Shown here: positions 49,531 to 57,367 of the stretch, piece after piece
Position numbering within the stretch: the first letter of the stretch is position 1
How the letters are laid out: every line of letters starts with the position of its first letter
Source of the DNA: Prochlorococcus sp. AG-363-C20
GTDB taxonomy: Bacteria > Cyanobacteriota > Cyanobacteriia > PCC-6307 > Cyanobiaceae
Reading direction: 5' to 3'
DNA length: 57,367 nucleotides
Assembly: GCA_003280295.1 (NCBI GenBank)
Contig: QCFI01000010.1
Location: 1-57,367, forward strand
Program-made: the position numbers and the translations under genes
The notes under the pieces: generated by a model
The model's input: only the letters and a program-made list of their open reading frames with translations
Told to the model about the DNA's origin: nothing
Databases searched by the model: none

Positions 49531-49584
49531 TCCTATGGAAGTTGAGCTGCCTTTTTCAATTTTGCTTTGGAATGATCCATAGGA
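49531..49584. repeat. 9-bp inverted repeat with 36-base loop
   Basis: TCCTATGGA at 49531-49539 and TCCATAGGA at 49576-49584 are exact reverse complements. A transcript of either strand could form a stem with a large loop, so a small RNA or a DNA-looping pair of protein sites is possible. A 15-residue open frame inside it shows no ribosome site. Confidence 0.45.
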
Positions 49585-49647
49585 ATGAATTATATTTTGT
49601 TTAAGTAGTTGTAGAGTGTATATTTGCCTTGAGAATAAATGAGTTTA

Positions 49648-49661
49648 TAGAAAGCTTTCTA
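49648..49661. repeat. 14-bp perfect palindrome (TAGAAAGCTTTCTA)
   Basis: A perfect dyad centred on AAGCTT, about 330 bases upstream of rnhA and about 45 bases beyond the rplL terminator stem. It could be an operator for a dimeric regulator; no family consensus was recognised, and chance in AT-rich DNA is possible. Confidence 0.4.
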
Positions 49662-49706
49662 CAAATATATTTTCAAGATGAATTTTATTTATGAATTCAT
49701 AAGAAA

Positions 49707-49731
49707 AGCCGATCTATGAAAAAGATCGGCT
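49707..49731 (-). terminator. Rho-independent terminator of the rplJ-rplL operon
   Basis: AGCCGATC and GATCGGCT form a perfect 8-bp stem with a 9-base loop, 47 bases past the rplL stop. On the minus strand the stem is followed by TTTCTTAT, a usable T-rich tract; the plus strand lacks one. This is the clearest terminator in the window. Confidence 0.78.
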
Positions 49732-49777
49732 CAGTATTTAAGTAGAAAGTAATGTTACTCAAATCAACTTTTTGAAG

Positions 49778-50173
49778 TTATTTAAGAGTTACTTTACCTC
49801 CTGCATCTTCTAGTGCCTTCTTAAGGTTCTCTGCTTCGTCTTTCCCAATACCTTCTTTAATAGTCTTGGGTGCGGCTTCAACCATTGCTTTTGCGTCTCC
49901 AAGACCAAGACCAGTGGCTTCACGAACAGCTTTGAGGACTTTGATCTTGGCAGAAGCTTCAAAACCTTCCAGGACAACATCGAATTCGGTTTTTTCATCA
50001 GCTGCCTCTGCACTGCTATCACCTGTAGCGGTGCCTGGAGGTGCCATTACAACGCCAGCGGAAGCAGCGGCTGAAACGCCAAAAGCATCTTCAATTTGTT
50101 TTACTAGCTCAGAAGCTTCAAGTAAAGAAAGTTTTTTGAGCGAGTCGAGAATCTCGTCGGTTTTTGCAGACAT
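49778..50173 (-). CDS. rplL: 50S ribosomal protein L7/L12
   Basis: Stalk protein that recruits translation factors. The 131 residues comprise an N-terminal dimerisation helix ([19 protein letters not shown]), an Ala/Gly-rich hinge (about 34-58), and the globular C-domain [12 protein letters not shown]...[20 protein letters not shown]. It follows rplJ by 55 bases, shares the L10-leader transcript, and is closed by the terminator downstream. Confidence 0.98.
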   Translation of the reverse strand: MSAKTDEILDSLKKLSLLEASELVKQIEDAFGVSAAASAGVVMAPPGTATGDSSAEAADEKTEFDVVLEGFEASAKIKVLKAVREATGLGLGDAKAMVEAAPKTIKEGIGKDEAENLKKALEDAGGKVTLK

Positions 50174-50228
50174 GATTTGGAATTGAGCAACTAATTAGAG
50201 GAGGAAAGTAGTGTCGAAGGTAGATAGT

Positions 50229-50756
50229 TCAGCTTTCGCCACTTTCGGCATGCTGTTTTAGAGATCTGGCAAGACCAGAAGGAACCTCGTTAATTCCAAC
50301 AGCAACTTTGGTAGTTACTGCATTTAGTGCACCAGCAATTTGTGCCATTAGAACTTCCTTAGTGGGAAGGCTTGCAATAGCTTTGATCTCATCTTGAGAT
50401 AGCAGCTTGCCTTCGAAAAGTCCGCCTTTGGTGTGTGATTTATTGGTTTCCTTTTGAAAGGATTGCACAGCTTTAACTGCGCCCCCAATATCACCCTTTA
50501 CAAGAACGAATGCATTGGTGCCACTAAGTAAGGATTCGAGATTGCCCCAGGCATCATTCCCATCAATTGCATGACGCATCAAGGTGTTTTTGGTTACCTT
50601 GCATACACCACTGTTAGCTTGCAGACGTGTCCGCAGGTCAGACATTTCCTTGATGGATAAGCCCTGATAGTCCAGAACTAATGCCATTTCAGCCTCGTCA
50701 AGAAGTCCTTTGAGTTCTTCGACGATCTGTTTTTTGCTCTCCAGCGTGCGGCCCAT
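50229..50756 (-). CDS. rplJ: 50S ribosomal protein L10
   Basis: Base of the ribosomal stalk, binding 23S rRNA and L7/L12 dimers. The start is placed at the ATG at 50756 (175 residues), where the family's [15 protein letters not shown] begins; the open frame extends 12 codons upstream with no conservation. The [18 protein letters not shown] segment is typical. The L10 leader precedes it, so expression is probably controlled by L10 itself. Confidence 0.97.
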   Translation of the reverse strand: MGRTLESKKQIVEELKGLLDEAEMALVLDYQGLSIKEMSDLRTRLQANSGVCKVTKNTLMRHAIDGNDAWGNLESLLSGTNAFVLVKGDIGGAVKAVQSFQKETNKSHTKGGLFEGKLLSQDEIKAIASLPTKEVLMAQIAGALNAVTTKVAVGINEVPSGLARSLKQHAESGES

Positions 50757-50872
50757 AGGGATTGGATCGAATCGGGGGAAGAAGCTGGACACGCGACCGC
50801 TAATTCTCTTTCTGTGAAGAGACGAGGCCGCGTTTGATTCAATCCTTTTGATTGGAAAAATCTTTGCGCATG

Positions 50873-50970
50873 CCTCGGTAGGAGTTATGGATTCATTTAA
50901 TTACTAGGTGAATTAAATGAACTTGGTTCCCTACTGTCTTTGGCCGGGCGCCTGCCCGTTGGCTTTCGCC
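50873..50970 (-). promoter_or_regulatory. Ribosomal protein L10 leader (rplJL mRNA)
   Basis: Upstream of rplJ, the minus strand reads GACAGTAGG (about 50930-50938) and CCTACCGAGG (50873-50882), the two conserved strands of the bacterial L10 leader. Between them lies a perfect 11-bp hairpin (50892-50902 with 50911-50921, 8-base loop). Two small hairpins precede it: CGGGC/GCCCG at 50945-50958 and a GAAA tetraloop hairpin at 50961-50970. Family knowledge says L10 or L10-L12 binds this RNA to repress its own operon. Confidence 0.82.
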
Positions 50971-50995
50971 ATTTATTAACGATACATCAAGACAG

Positions 50996-51703
50996 TCAAG
51001 TTTCTTCTTGGATTTCCTGCAAAGCTGTGACATCCACCTCTATTGATGGTCCCATAGTTGATGTGATGTAAAGACTCTTCCAGTAACGCCCTTTAGCTCC
51101 ACTAGGTTTGTGCCGGTCGATAGCTTCTTGCAAAGTTTTTAAATTTTCGAGTAATGCTTCGGGAGAGAAGCTTGCTTTCCCGAAACGCACATGAACTATT
51201 CCAGCCCGATCGGCTCGAAACTCTAATTTCCCTGCTTTAAATTCCTTTATGGCACTTTTTAGGTCGTTAGTTACTGTTCCTGCCTTTGGATTGGGCATCA
51301 GACCACGTGGTCCAAGAACTCTTCCTAGTTTTGCAACTTTTGGCATCATGTCTGGAGTTGCTATGAGGAGATCGAAATTCATTTCTCCTTTATTAATAGT
51401 TTCAATAAGATCATCATCCCCGGCTAATTCAGCCCCAGCAGATTTAGCTTCTGCGACTTTTTCTCCTCCTGTAATTACAGCAATTCGTACTGTCTGACCA
51501 CTCCCTTGAGGTAGGGCTACGGTGGTTCTTAATTGTTGATCAGTGTACTTGGGATCTATTCCTAAACGCACATGAGCTTCAATAGTTTCGTCGAATTTGG
51601 CATTTGCAGTTTCTTTGACCAGTTTGATTGCTTCAAATGGTTCGTATGTTCTGTCCTCGACTTTTGAGACGAGGCTGGCCATGCGCTTTGATTTTGTTTG
51701 CAT
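50996..51703 (-). CDS. rplA: 50S ribosomal protein L1
   Basis: Forms the mobile L1 arm at the E site and represses its own operon in many bacteria. The 235 residues include [22 protein letters not shown], the [18 protein letters not shown] signature, and a C-terminal [16 protein letters not shown]. It follows rplK after 83 bases and precedes the L10 leader. Confidence 0.98.
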   Translation of the reverse strand: MQTKSKRMASLVSKVEDRTYEPFEAIKLVKETANAKFDETIEAHVRLGIDPKYTDQQLRTTVALPQGSGQTVRIAVITGGEKVAEAKSAGAELAGDDDLIETINKGEMNFDLLIATPDMMPKVAKLGRVLGPRGLMPNPKAGTVTNDLKSAIKEFKAGKLEFRADRAGIVHVRFGKASFSPEALLENLKTLQEAIDRHKPSGAKGRYWKSLYITSTMGPSIEVDVTALQEIQEET

Positions 51704-51786
51704 AGTTTTTTAGGGGTGATATCGACAAAATATGTCTCCCCCTGTATAGGAAAAGTTTGGTAGCAAAGTTAACTGAATTACAACTT

Positions 51787-52212
51787 TTAGTCCCCGATGG
51801 ATACGCCCATGTTTCGGGCAGTTCCTTCGATGACTCGCATTGCAGATTCAACGTTAGAGCAGTTCAGATCAGGAAGTTTAGTCTTCGCGATCTCTTCTAG
51901 CTGTGCACGACTAATAGTACCTGCCTGACCTTTTGCTGACTCGCCTGAACCTTTTTCTATACCTGCCGCTTTGGTAATAAGTACAGAGGCTGGTGGTGTC
52001 TTTGTGATAAAGGTGAAACTTCGATCTTCAAAGACCGAAATCTCTACAGGGATAACAAATCCTTCTTTATCCTGTGTTTTGGCATTGTATTCCTTGCAGA
52101 ACGCCATGATATTTACTCCGTGTTGACCTAAGGCAGGACCAACAGGAGGGGCGGGATTTGCTTTGCCGGCCTGGAGGGCCAACTTGATCACAGCTACGAC
52201 TTTCTTTGCCAT
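51787..52212 (-). CDS. rplK: 50S ribosomal protein L11
   Basis: Binds the GTPase-associated centre of 23S rRNA. The 141 residues carry the proline-rich linker [26 protein letters not shown] and a C-terminal rRNA-binding domain ending [15 protein letters not shown]. It follows nusG across a 113-base spacer that holds G+C-rich hairpins. Confidence 0.98.
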   Translation of the reverse strand: MAKKVVAVIKLALQAGKANPAPPVGPALGQHGVNIMAFCKEYNAKTQDKEGFVIPVEISVFEDRSFTFITKTPPASVLITKAAGIEKGSGESAKGQAGTISRAQLEEIAKTKLPDLNCSNVESAMRVIEGTARNMGVSIGD

Positions 52213-52240
52213 CGGCGAGTGGAATTGGAAGACTGTGGAT

Positions 52241-52265
52241 CACCTGACTTAATTAGTTACAGGTG
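52241..52265 (-). promoter_or_regulatory. Inverted repeat in the rplK leader
   Basis: CACCTG and CAGGTG (52241-52246 and 52260-52265) pair around a 13-base loop, 29 bases upstream of rplK. It may be part of a leader structure that controls rplK-rplA translation, for example an L1 target, but I did not recognise the L1 site consensus. Confidence 0.4.
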
Positions 52266-52291
52266 TGGTGAGGTGGTCAACCTACCTCTTG

Positions 52292-52316
52292 GGCCGCCCT
52301 CCACAGGGAGGCGGCC
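52292..52316 (-). promoter_or_regulatory. G+C-rich hairpin between nusG and rplK
   Basis: GGCCGCC and GGCGGCC pair over seven bases, with further partial pairing inside around an ACA loop. Such a G+C-rich stem stands out against the AT-rich surroundings. It lies 10 bases after the nusG stop. No T-run follows on the minus strand, so it is more likely a processing, attenuation or mRNA stability element than a standard terminator. Confidence 0.55.
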
Positions 52317-52325
52317 GCCGCTGAT

Positions 52326-53000
52326 TTAGTTTTGTTTGGTGATTTGAGAAAACTCAAGTTCAACTGGAGTCTCTCTTCCAAAGATGGAAAGGAGGGCTTT
52401 TAATTTGCTCCTTTCTCCAGAGACTTCGATGACTTCACCTTGGAAGTCTTTGAAAGGTCCTGAAGTTACAACAATTTGGTCCCCTTCAGTTAGATCTAGC
52501 TTGACAACAGCTTTTTTCTCCGCTGCACGTTTAAAGATCCTATCTACTTCTTGTCTGCTAAGTGGTCTAGGTTTGATATGGCCACGTGATTTACCTGTGG
52601 CGCGACGATCTTCGGCACCTACAAAATTTATGACATTTGGAGTACTCCGAACAGCCATCATGGTGTCTTCATCAAGGACCATACGAACTAAGACGTAGCC
52701 AGGGAAGACTTTTTCTTCGGTTGATTGACGGGAACCATCTTTTTTTAATTTTACTGCAGGGGTTTGTGGAATTTCGATTTCTATAATGCGATTGCTCACT
52801 CCGAGCGTCACGGCACGTTGCTCGAGTGTTGCTTTTACTTTCTTCTCACAGCTTGATGCTACTTGCACTGCATACCATCTAGCTATGGATGTTTTTGCTA
52901 CGGATTTCTCCGTTGTAAGGGTGTTCTCCTCTCCGTTGTTTGGAGCAGGCAGATCCAGCACCTCTGTTTGTTGTTTGGGTGTGGGATCGGACTCTGGCAC
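52326..53000 (-). CDS. nusG: Transcription termination/antitermination factor NusG
   Basis: Binds RNA polymerase and couples it to Rho or the ribosome. After a polar, non-conserved N-terminus of about 40 residues comes the NGN domain (RWYAVQVASSCEKKV...), with VFPGYVLVRMV and VRSTPNVINFVG, then the KOW domain (GDQIVVTSGPFKDFQGEV). The start is GTG at 53000. It follows secE after 52 bases in the usual secE-nusG-rplK order. Confidence 0.97.
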   Translation of the reverse strand: MPESDPTPKQQTEVLDLPAPNNGEENTLTTEKSVAKTSIARWYAVQVASSCEKKVKATLEQRAVTLGVSNRIIEIEIPQTPAVKLKKDGSRQSTEEKVFPGYVLVRMVLDEDTMMAVRSTPNVINFVGAEDRRATGKSRGHIKPRPLSRQEVDRIFKRAAEKKAVVKLDLTEGDQIVVTSGPFKDFQGEVIEVSGERSKLKALLSIFGRETPVELEFSQITKQN

Positions 53001-53052
53001 TGTGTAATTAGGAAGTGAAGTGTTTAAAAAATTGTGTTGAACTGCTTTTCAG

Positions 53053-53295
53053 TCAACTGAAAATTTGTGATGAAGCCCATCCATAAAATCGACTTACAGC
53101 AGCAATTGTTGCGGCGGAAAGTGTGACCATCAGGATTACAGCAATTGATTCACTGACAAGTTGTTGGCGGCTTGGCCAAACAACTAGCTTCAACTCCTCA
53201 ACAGTTGCAGTAAAAAAACCATTTTTTTTCAAGGACTCTGTCCTCGGTGAAATTTGGGTTGCTTCTGTTGCCTCTTGGGGAGTGGGGCTTGTCAC
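53053..53295 (-). CDS. secE: Preprotein translocase subunit SecE
   Basis: Clamps the SecY channel in the plasma and thylakoid membranes. The 80-residue single-span form has a polar N-terminus, the conserved amphipathic segment EELKLVVWPSRQQLVSESIAV, and one hydrophobic helix (about 51-70). It precedes nusG, and clpB2 ends 78 bases upstream of it on the same strand. Confidence 0.95.
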   Translation of the reverse strand: MTSPTPQEATEATQISPRTESLKKNGFFTATVEELKLVVWPSRQQLVSESIAVILMVTLSAATIAAVSRFYGWASSQIFS

Positions 53296-53372
53296 GAGAA
53301 AAAGCCAGGGACTAAAGACTGTGCACTATTTAATGCACAAGCTTGCAAAGTTACACATTAACCGGATGCTTG

Positions 53373-56156
53373 TTAATTTTCCGCAAAAAACTGCAGTGAT
53401 TCTGAATCTTCTATAGAAGGTTTAACTCGAATTGCCTTTATATCTTTGAACTGTTCTTCAAGCAATTGAGTCGCCAGAGGGTTTTCCAATTGTCGTCTAA
53501 GCACTCGTCTTAAAGGGCGGGCTCCATATTCAGGCTCGTACCCTTGCAAGGCCAAGGTCTCAATGGCTGCTTGATCAATACGTAATTCAAGACCTTGTTC
53601 AGATAGCAAATTAGTTAATTCAGTTAAATAAAGCTGAATAATTTGCTGGAGGTCCTCAGTTTTGAGTGGACGAAATCTAATTACTTCATCAATACGGTTT
53701 AGAAATTCAGGACGGAATTTTTGGCTTAAGGCTTGATCAATTTGATTGGCTAGGTCTTCTTCGAGAGATCCGACCTTACTGCCTGCTTTTTTAGATAACT
53801 TTGCGTTATCTAAAATTGCTCTGCTAGCAAGATTGCTTGTCATAACAATCACCGTATGCCGAAAATCAACTGTTCGACCTTGAGAATCAGTTAAACGGCC
53901 ATCATCAAGAACTTGGAGAAGCAAGTTAAAAACATCTGGATGAGCTTTTTCAATTTCATCCAAGAGCAAAACTGCATATGGACGGCTTCGCACGGCTTCT
54001 GTAAGTTGGCCTCCTTCTTCGTAGCCCACATATCCAGGCGGAGCTCCTAGAAGGCGTGCTACTGCGTTCCTTTCCATAAACTCACTCATATCTAGGCGAA
54101 CGAGTGCTTCTTCTTCGTCAAATAGTGAAGCTGCAAGTGTTTTGGCGAGTTCTGTTTTGCCAACACCTGTTGGCCCTAAGAATAAAAATGAACCAACAGG
54201 ACGACGTGGATCTTTCATACCTGCTCGTGCTCTACGAATAGCAGCTGATACGGCTGCAACAGCTTCACCTTGGCCTATGACACGATTACTTAACTCGTTC
54301 TCAAGATGTAAAAGTTTTTGCCTCTCACCAGCAAGAACACGTTGGATAGGTATCCCTGTCCAACGGGCAACTACATCAGCAACATCTTCTGCTTCCACTT
54401 GGTCGCGCAGGAGCGCGGTTCCTGCTGCTTGAGCTTTAGCAAGGCAATCTTCAATCTCTTTTCGACGTTGTTGTAAACGATGTAGTTGGTCATACTGCAG
54501 CCGAGCTGCTTCTTCGAGGTCTCCTATACGTTCTGCATCGCTAATGGCATTTCGTAGATTTTCGTCTTCCTGAAGTAATTCTCTAAGCTCTTCGAATTGT
54601 GATCGTTCGGCTAACCAACGTTCTTTTAGTTCGGCGAGACTCTTTGTAGCCATTGCTTTCGCGTTTTCTAAGCGCAAATATTCTTCTTCACTTGTTTGTT
54701 CTGCTGAAAATAATGCGAGTTCAAAGCTTTTTAGTTGGGATTCTTTTTCTTCAATGATTTGGGGTTTAGAAGATACTTCCATTTTGAGTTGAGCAGAGGC
54801 TTCATCGATTAAATCGATTGCTTTATCAGGAAGACATCGATCACTTATGTAGCGATCTGCTAATCGATTCGCTGTGGTTATTGCTTTGTCAGTAATGGTG
54901 ACTCCATGATGAAGTTCATATCGTTCCTTAAGACCACGAAGGATCTCAAGACTTAATTCAAGACTTGGCTCTTTGATAAGAACTTGTTGGAAACGACGAT
55001 TTAAAGCAGGGTCTTTTTCAACAGTTCTTCTGTAGTTTTCTGGAGTTGTAGCACCAATACATCGAAGATCACCCTTGGCAAGAAAAGGCTTTAGTAAATT
55101 TCCTGCATCTGCATTTGAACGATCAGTGCTAACAACTGTATGTAATTCATCAATGAATAAAACCACGCCTGCATCAGGATCACTAGCTTCGCTTAATACA
55201 GAACGAAATCGTTCTTCGAATTGACCACGGAATTTCGCTCCAGCAATTAACGCTCCTAAATCAAGAGCTATCAGCTTTAATCCTTTTAAAGAGTCTGGGA
55301 TTTCACCCTCAACGATGCGTTGAGCCAATAATTCTGCAATAGCTGTTTTCCCAACCCCTGGAGCACCAATTAGTACAGGGTTATTCTTGCCTTTACGTGA
55401 TAGGACCTTGATTAGACTACGTATCTCGGAATCTCTACCAATGACAGGATCTAATTGCCCTGACTCGGCGGCAGCAGTGAGGTCACGTCCATATGCTTCA
55501 AGAACCTTAGGCTCTTCAAGAAGTTGAAGAGAAGCTTGTTCGTTTGAAGAGTTTGTTTCTTCGCTGTTTGACGATTTTGATACTGAAGATGAAGCCAAGG
55601 TGTTTTCTTTCAAAGCATCAGCTTTGGGAGATGATTTAGGGACTTCATATTGTTTTATTTTTGCTTCGGAGCGGCGTTGATTCCTTAAAGGAGAACGTTT
55701 TAATTCAGTTTCAAGTCGTTCAGAAGGGAGACCAAGTTCCTCAAATAATTGGCTCCCTATGCGTTGATCTCGGCCTATCCCAATCAAAATGTGGGAAATT
55801 TCTATTAGGCGAGATCCCCAAAGACTGCGAAAGTGATCAGCGTTTTCAAGTAGATCTTCAAGGTCATCTCCAATTATGAGGGTTTCCCCACGAGATGTTG
55901 GCTGGTCTGCAAGAAAATCTTCCAAACGATCTAGTAAGTCTGAATGATTAATAGGTAAAACTTTAGAAAAATTTTTGTAGCTTTTCTGACTGAAAAGGAC
56001 TTGAAGTAGATGCTCTACATCTAAATGACCATGCCTCCATCTTCGAGCTACTTCTTGACTATCTAGTAATAAATTCCAAGCGTCGTCACTGAAACGATCA
56101 GGATCTTTGGTGAGGCTCTCACTCATATAAGTATTTCTGTGACTCTCTGATGACAT
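53373..56156 (-). CDS. clpB2: Hsp100 disaggregase ClpB2 (AAA+ ATPase)
   Basis: Two-domain AAA+ chaperone of 927 residues. An N-domain (about 20-155) is followed by a low-complexity Ser/Lys/Glu linker (about 165-215). The first ATPase has GAPGVGKT at 264-271 and VVLFIDELHT, then comes a coiled-coil middle domain of the ClpB class, and the second ATPase has GPTGVGKTE near 660 and AVLLLDEIEKAHPDV. Placement beside secE-nusG matches the cyanobacterial second ClpB. The first ATG is used; Met11 (56126) is an equal start candidate. No IGF/L-type ClpP-binding loop was noticed. It follows gloA by 5 bases. Confidence 0.92.
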   Translation of the reverse strand: MSSESHRNTYMSESLTKDPDRFSDDAWNLLLDSQEVARRWRHGHLDVEHLLQVLFSQKSYKNFSKVLPINHSDLLDRLEDFLADQPTSRGETLIIGDDLEDLLENADHFRSLWGSRLIEISHILIGIGRDQRIGSQLFEELGLPSERLETELKRSPLRNQRRSEAKIKQYEVPKSSPKADALKENTLASSSVSKSSNSEETNSSNEQASLQLLEEPKVLEAYGRDLTAAAESGQLDPVIGRDSEIRSLIKVLSRKGKNNPVLIGAPGVGKTAIAELLAQRIVEGEIPDSLKGLKLIALDLGALIAGAKFRGQFEERFRSVLSEASDPDAGVVLFIDELHTVVSTDRSNADAGNLLKPFLAKGDLRCIGATTPENYRRTVEKDPALNRRFQQVLIKEPSLELSLEILRGLKERYELHHGVTITDKAITTANRLADRYISDRCLPDKAIDLIDEASAQLKMEVSSKPQIIEEKESQLKSFELALFSAEQTSEEEYLRLENAKAMATKSLAELKERWLAERSQFEELRELLQEDENLRNAISDAERIGDLEEAARLQYDQLHRLQQRRKEIEDCLAKAQAAGTALLRDQVEAEDVADVVARWTGIPIQRVLAGERQKLLHLENELSNRVIGQGEAVAAVSAAIRRARAGMKDPRRPVGSFLFLGPTGVGKTELAKTLAASLFDEEEALVRLDMSEFMERNAVARLLGAPPGYVGYEEGGQLTEAVRSRPYAVLLLDEIEKAHPDVFNLLLQVLDDGRLTDSQGRTVDFRHTVIVMTSNLASRAILDNAKLSKKAGSKVGSLEEDLANQIDQALSQKFRPEFLNRIDEVIRFRPLKTEDLQQIIQLYLTELTNLLSEQGLELRIDQAAIETLALQGYEPEYGARPLRRVLRRQLENPLATQLLEEQFKDIKAIRVKPSIEDSESLQFFAEN

Positions 56157-56161
56157 AGGAC

Positions 56162-56563
56162 TTAGTGCTCACTATTACTAGATCTCATTTCGATGAGCTC
56201 TATTTTGTAGCCATCTGGGTCTTCTACAAAGGCAATGATTGTGCTTCCATGTTTCATTGGACCAGGCTCTCTTACAAGATGCCCACCGTTATCCTTGATT
56301 GATTTGCAGGTTGAATAAATATTTTTTACACCTAAGGCAATGTGACCATAACCTTCTCCTAGTACATATTCACTAATATCCCAATTGTGAGTTAGTTCTA
56401 TAACAGTGTTTTCACTCTCTTTTCCATAGCCAACAAAGGCGAGTGTGAATCTTCCGGAGGGATAATCCTTTCGACGCAAAAGTTTCATGCCAAGTACTTC
56501 GATGTAAAACCTAAGAGATTTATCTAAATCACCAACCCTGAGCATGGTATGCAGTATTCGCAT
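56162..56563 (-). CDS. gloA: Lactoylglutathione lyase (glyoxalase I)
   Basis: Converts the methylglyoxal-glutathione adduct to S-lactoylglutathione. The 133 residues preserve the four metal ligands at the same positions as the E. coli enzyme: H5, E56, H74 and E122. [16 protein letters not shown] and the [12 protein letters not shown] end are typical. It is followed by clpB2 and divergent from eno with a 145-base spacer. Confidence 0.96.
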   Translation of the reverse strand: MRILHTMLRVGDLDKSLRFYIEVLGMKLLRRKDYPSGRFTLAFVGYGKESENTVIELTHNWDISEYVLGEGYGHIALGVKNIYSTCKSIKDNGGHLVREPGPMKHGSTIIAFVEDPDGYKIELIEMRSSNSEH

Positions 56564-56636
56564 TGTTGGCGACTCTTAAAATCACAGAATGCCCCATTTT
56601 GGGCAAAGATTCCCATCTCATTATTTCTTGAAATAG

Positions 56637-57367
<731 letters not shown>

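Larger units (their letters stand above)
49323..49706 (+). other. Spacer between rnhA and the rplL terminator, no gene called
   Basis: Both flanking genes are on the minus strand, so this region should hold the rnhA-pyrD promoter. No convincing small gene was seen. Two symmetric elements are listed separately: a long-loop inverted repeat at 49531-49584 and a 14-base palindrome at 49648-49661. The rest is AT-rich with no clear signal. Confidence 0.5.

Noticed and set aside
49535-49582. 15-residue open frame ending LLWNDP inside the 49531-49584 inverted repeat, faintly like part of ClpS
   Set aside because: Far too short, no ribosome site, and it can be explained by the inverted repeat itself.
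54142-54432. Open frames opposite clpB2, rplL, spoT and other genes
   Set aside because: They are antisense shadows of well-supported genes, with low-complexity residue content.

Overview
The window looks like ordinary core chromosome from a marine picocyanobacterium, most likely a Prochlorococcus of a low-light type. Supporting signs are AT-rich DNA, very short spacers, overlapping convergent genes and many non-ATG starts. The gene content is plant-like or cyanobacterial: NDH-1 subunits (ndhA, I, G, E, H), chlM, phylloquinone genes, a PedR-type regulator, clpB2 next to secE-nusG-rplKAJL, and DUF3285 and DUF3352 proteins. The genus is inferred from content and gene order remembered from that group; no search was run. 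I see no mobile element, CRISPR array, rRNA or tRNA.

Layout. 1-7.2 kb: an unidentified gene end, metF, a PedR-like regulator, a CYTH protein, NAD kinase, the ndhA-I-G-E run and citrate synthase. 7.6-20.1 kb: a DUF3352 protein, rhodanese, hrcA, trpB, SUI1, cysC, purE, nagA, chlM, a response regulator, a cysteine desulfurase, rsmH and ndhH. 20.1-25.3 kb: phylloquinone synthesis (a hotdog thioesterase, menE, menC, menA, menF). 25.3-36.2 kb: gshB-grxC, prfB with a programmed frameshift, a DUF3285 protein, ybeY-dgkA-trpG, a degenerate metallo-beta-lactamase-fold protein, hisC-argS, nadC, mnmE and a DUF2062 protein. 36.6-49.3 kb: spoT/rsh, a fused double-ATPase ABC protein, an rluD-type gene with rbgA and a usp gene, pgk, a secreted unknown, murG, a CobD-like aminotransferase, pyrD and rnhA. 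49.7-57.4 kb: rplL-rplJ-rplA-rplK-nusG-secE with an L10 leader and a terminator, then clpB2, gloA and the 5' part of eno.

How the genes fit together. Much of the window serves photosynthetic electron flow and its pigments and quinones: NDH-1 for cyclic flow and respiration, phylloquinone for photosystem I, ChlM for chlorophyll. A second large share is translation: ribosomal proteins, NusG, RF2, ArgRS, MnmE, RsmH, YbeY, RbgA and a pseudouridine synthase. The rest is central biosynthesis (Trp, His, NAD, purine, pyrimidine, folate C1, sulfate, glutathione).

I did not find a convincing new multi-gene system. The best second-look items are the prfB recoding site, the L10 leader, several unexplained inverted repeats in the few long spacers, and proteins with changed active-site motifs.
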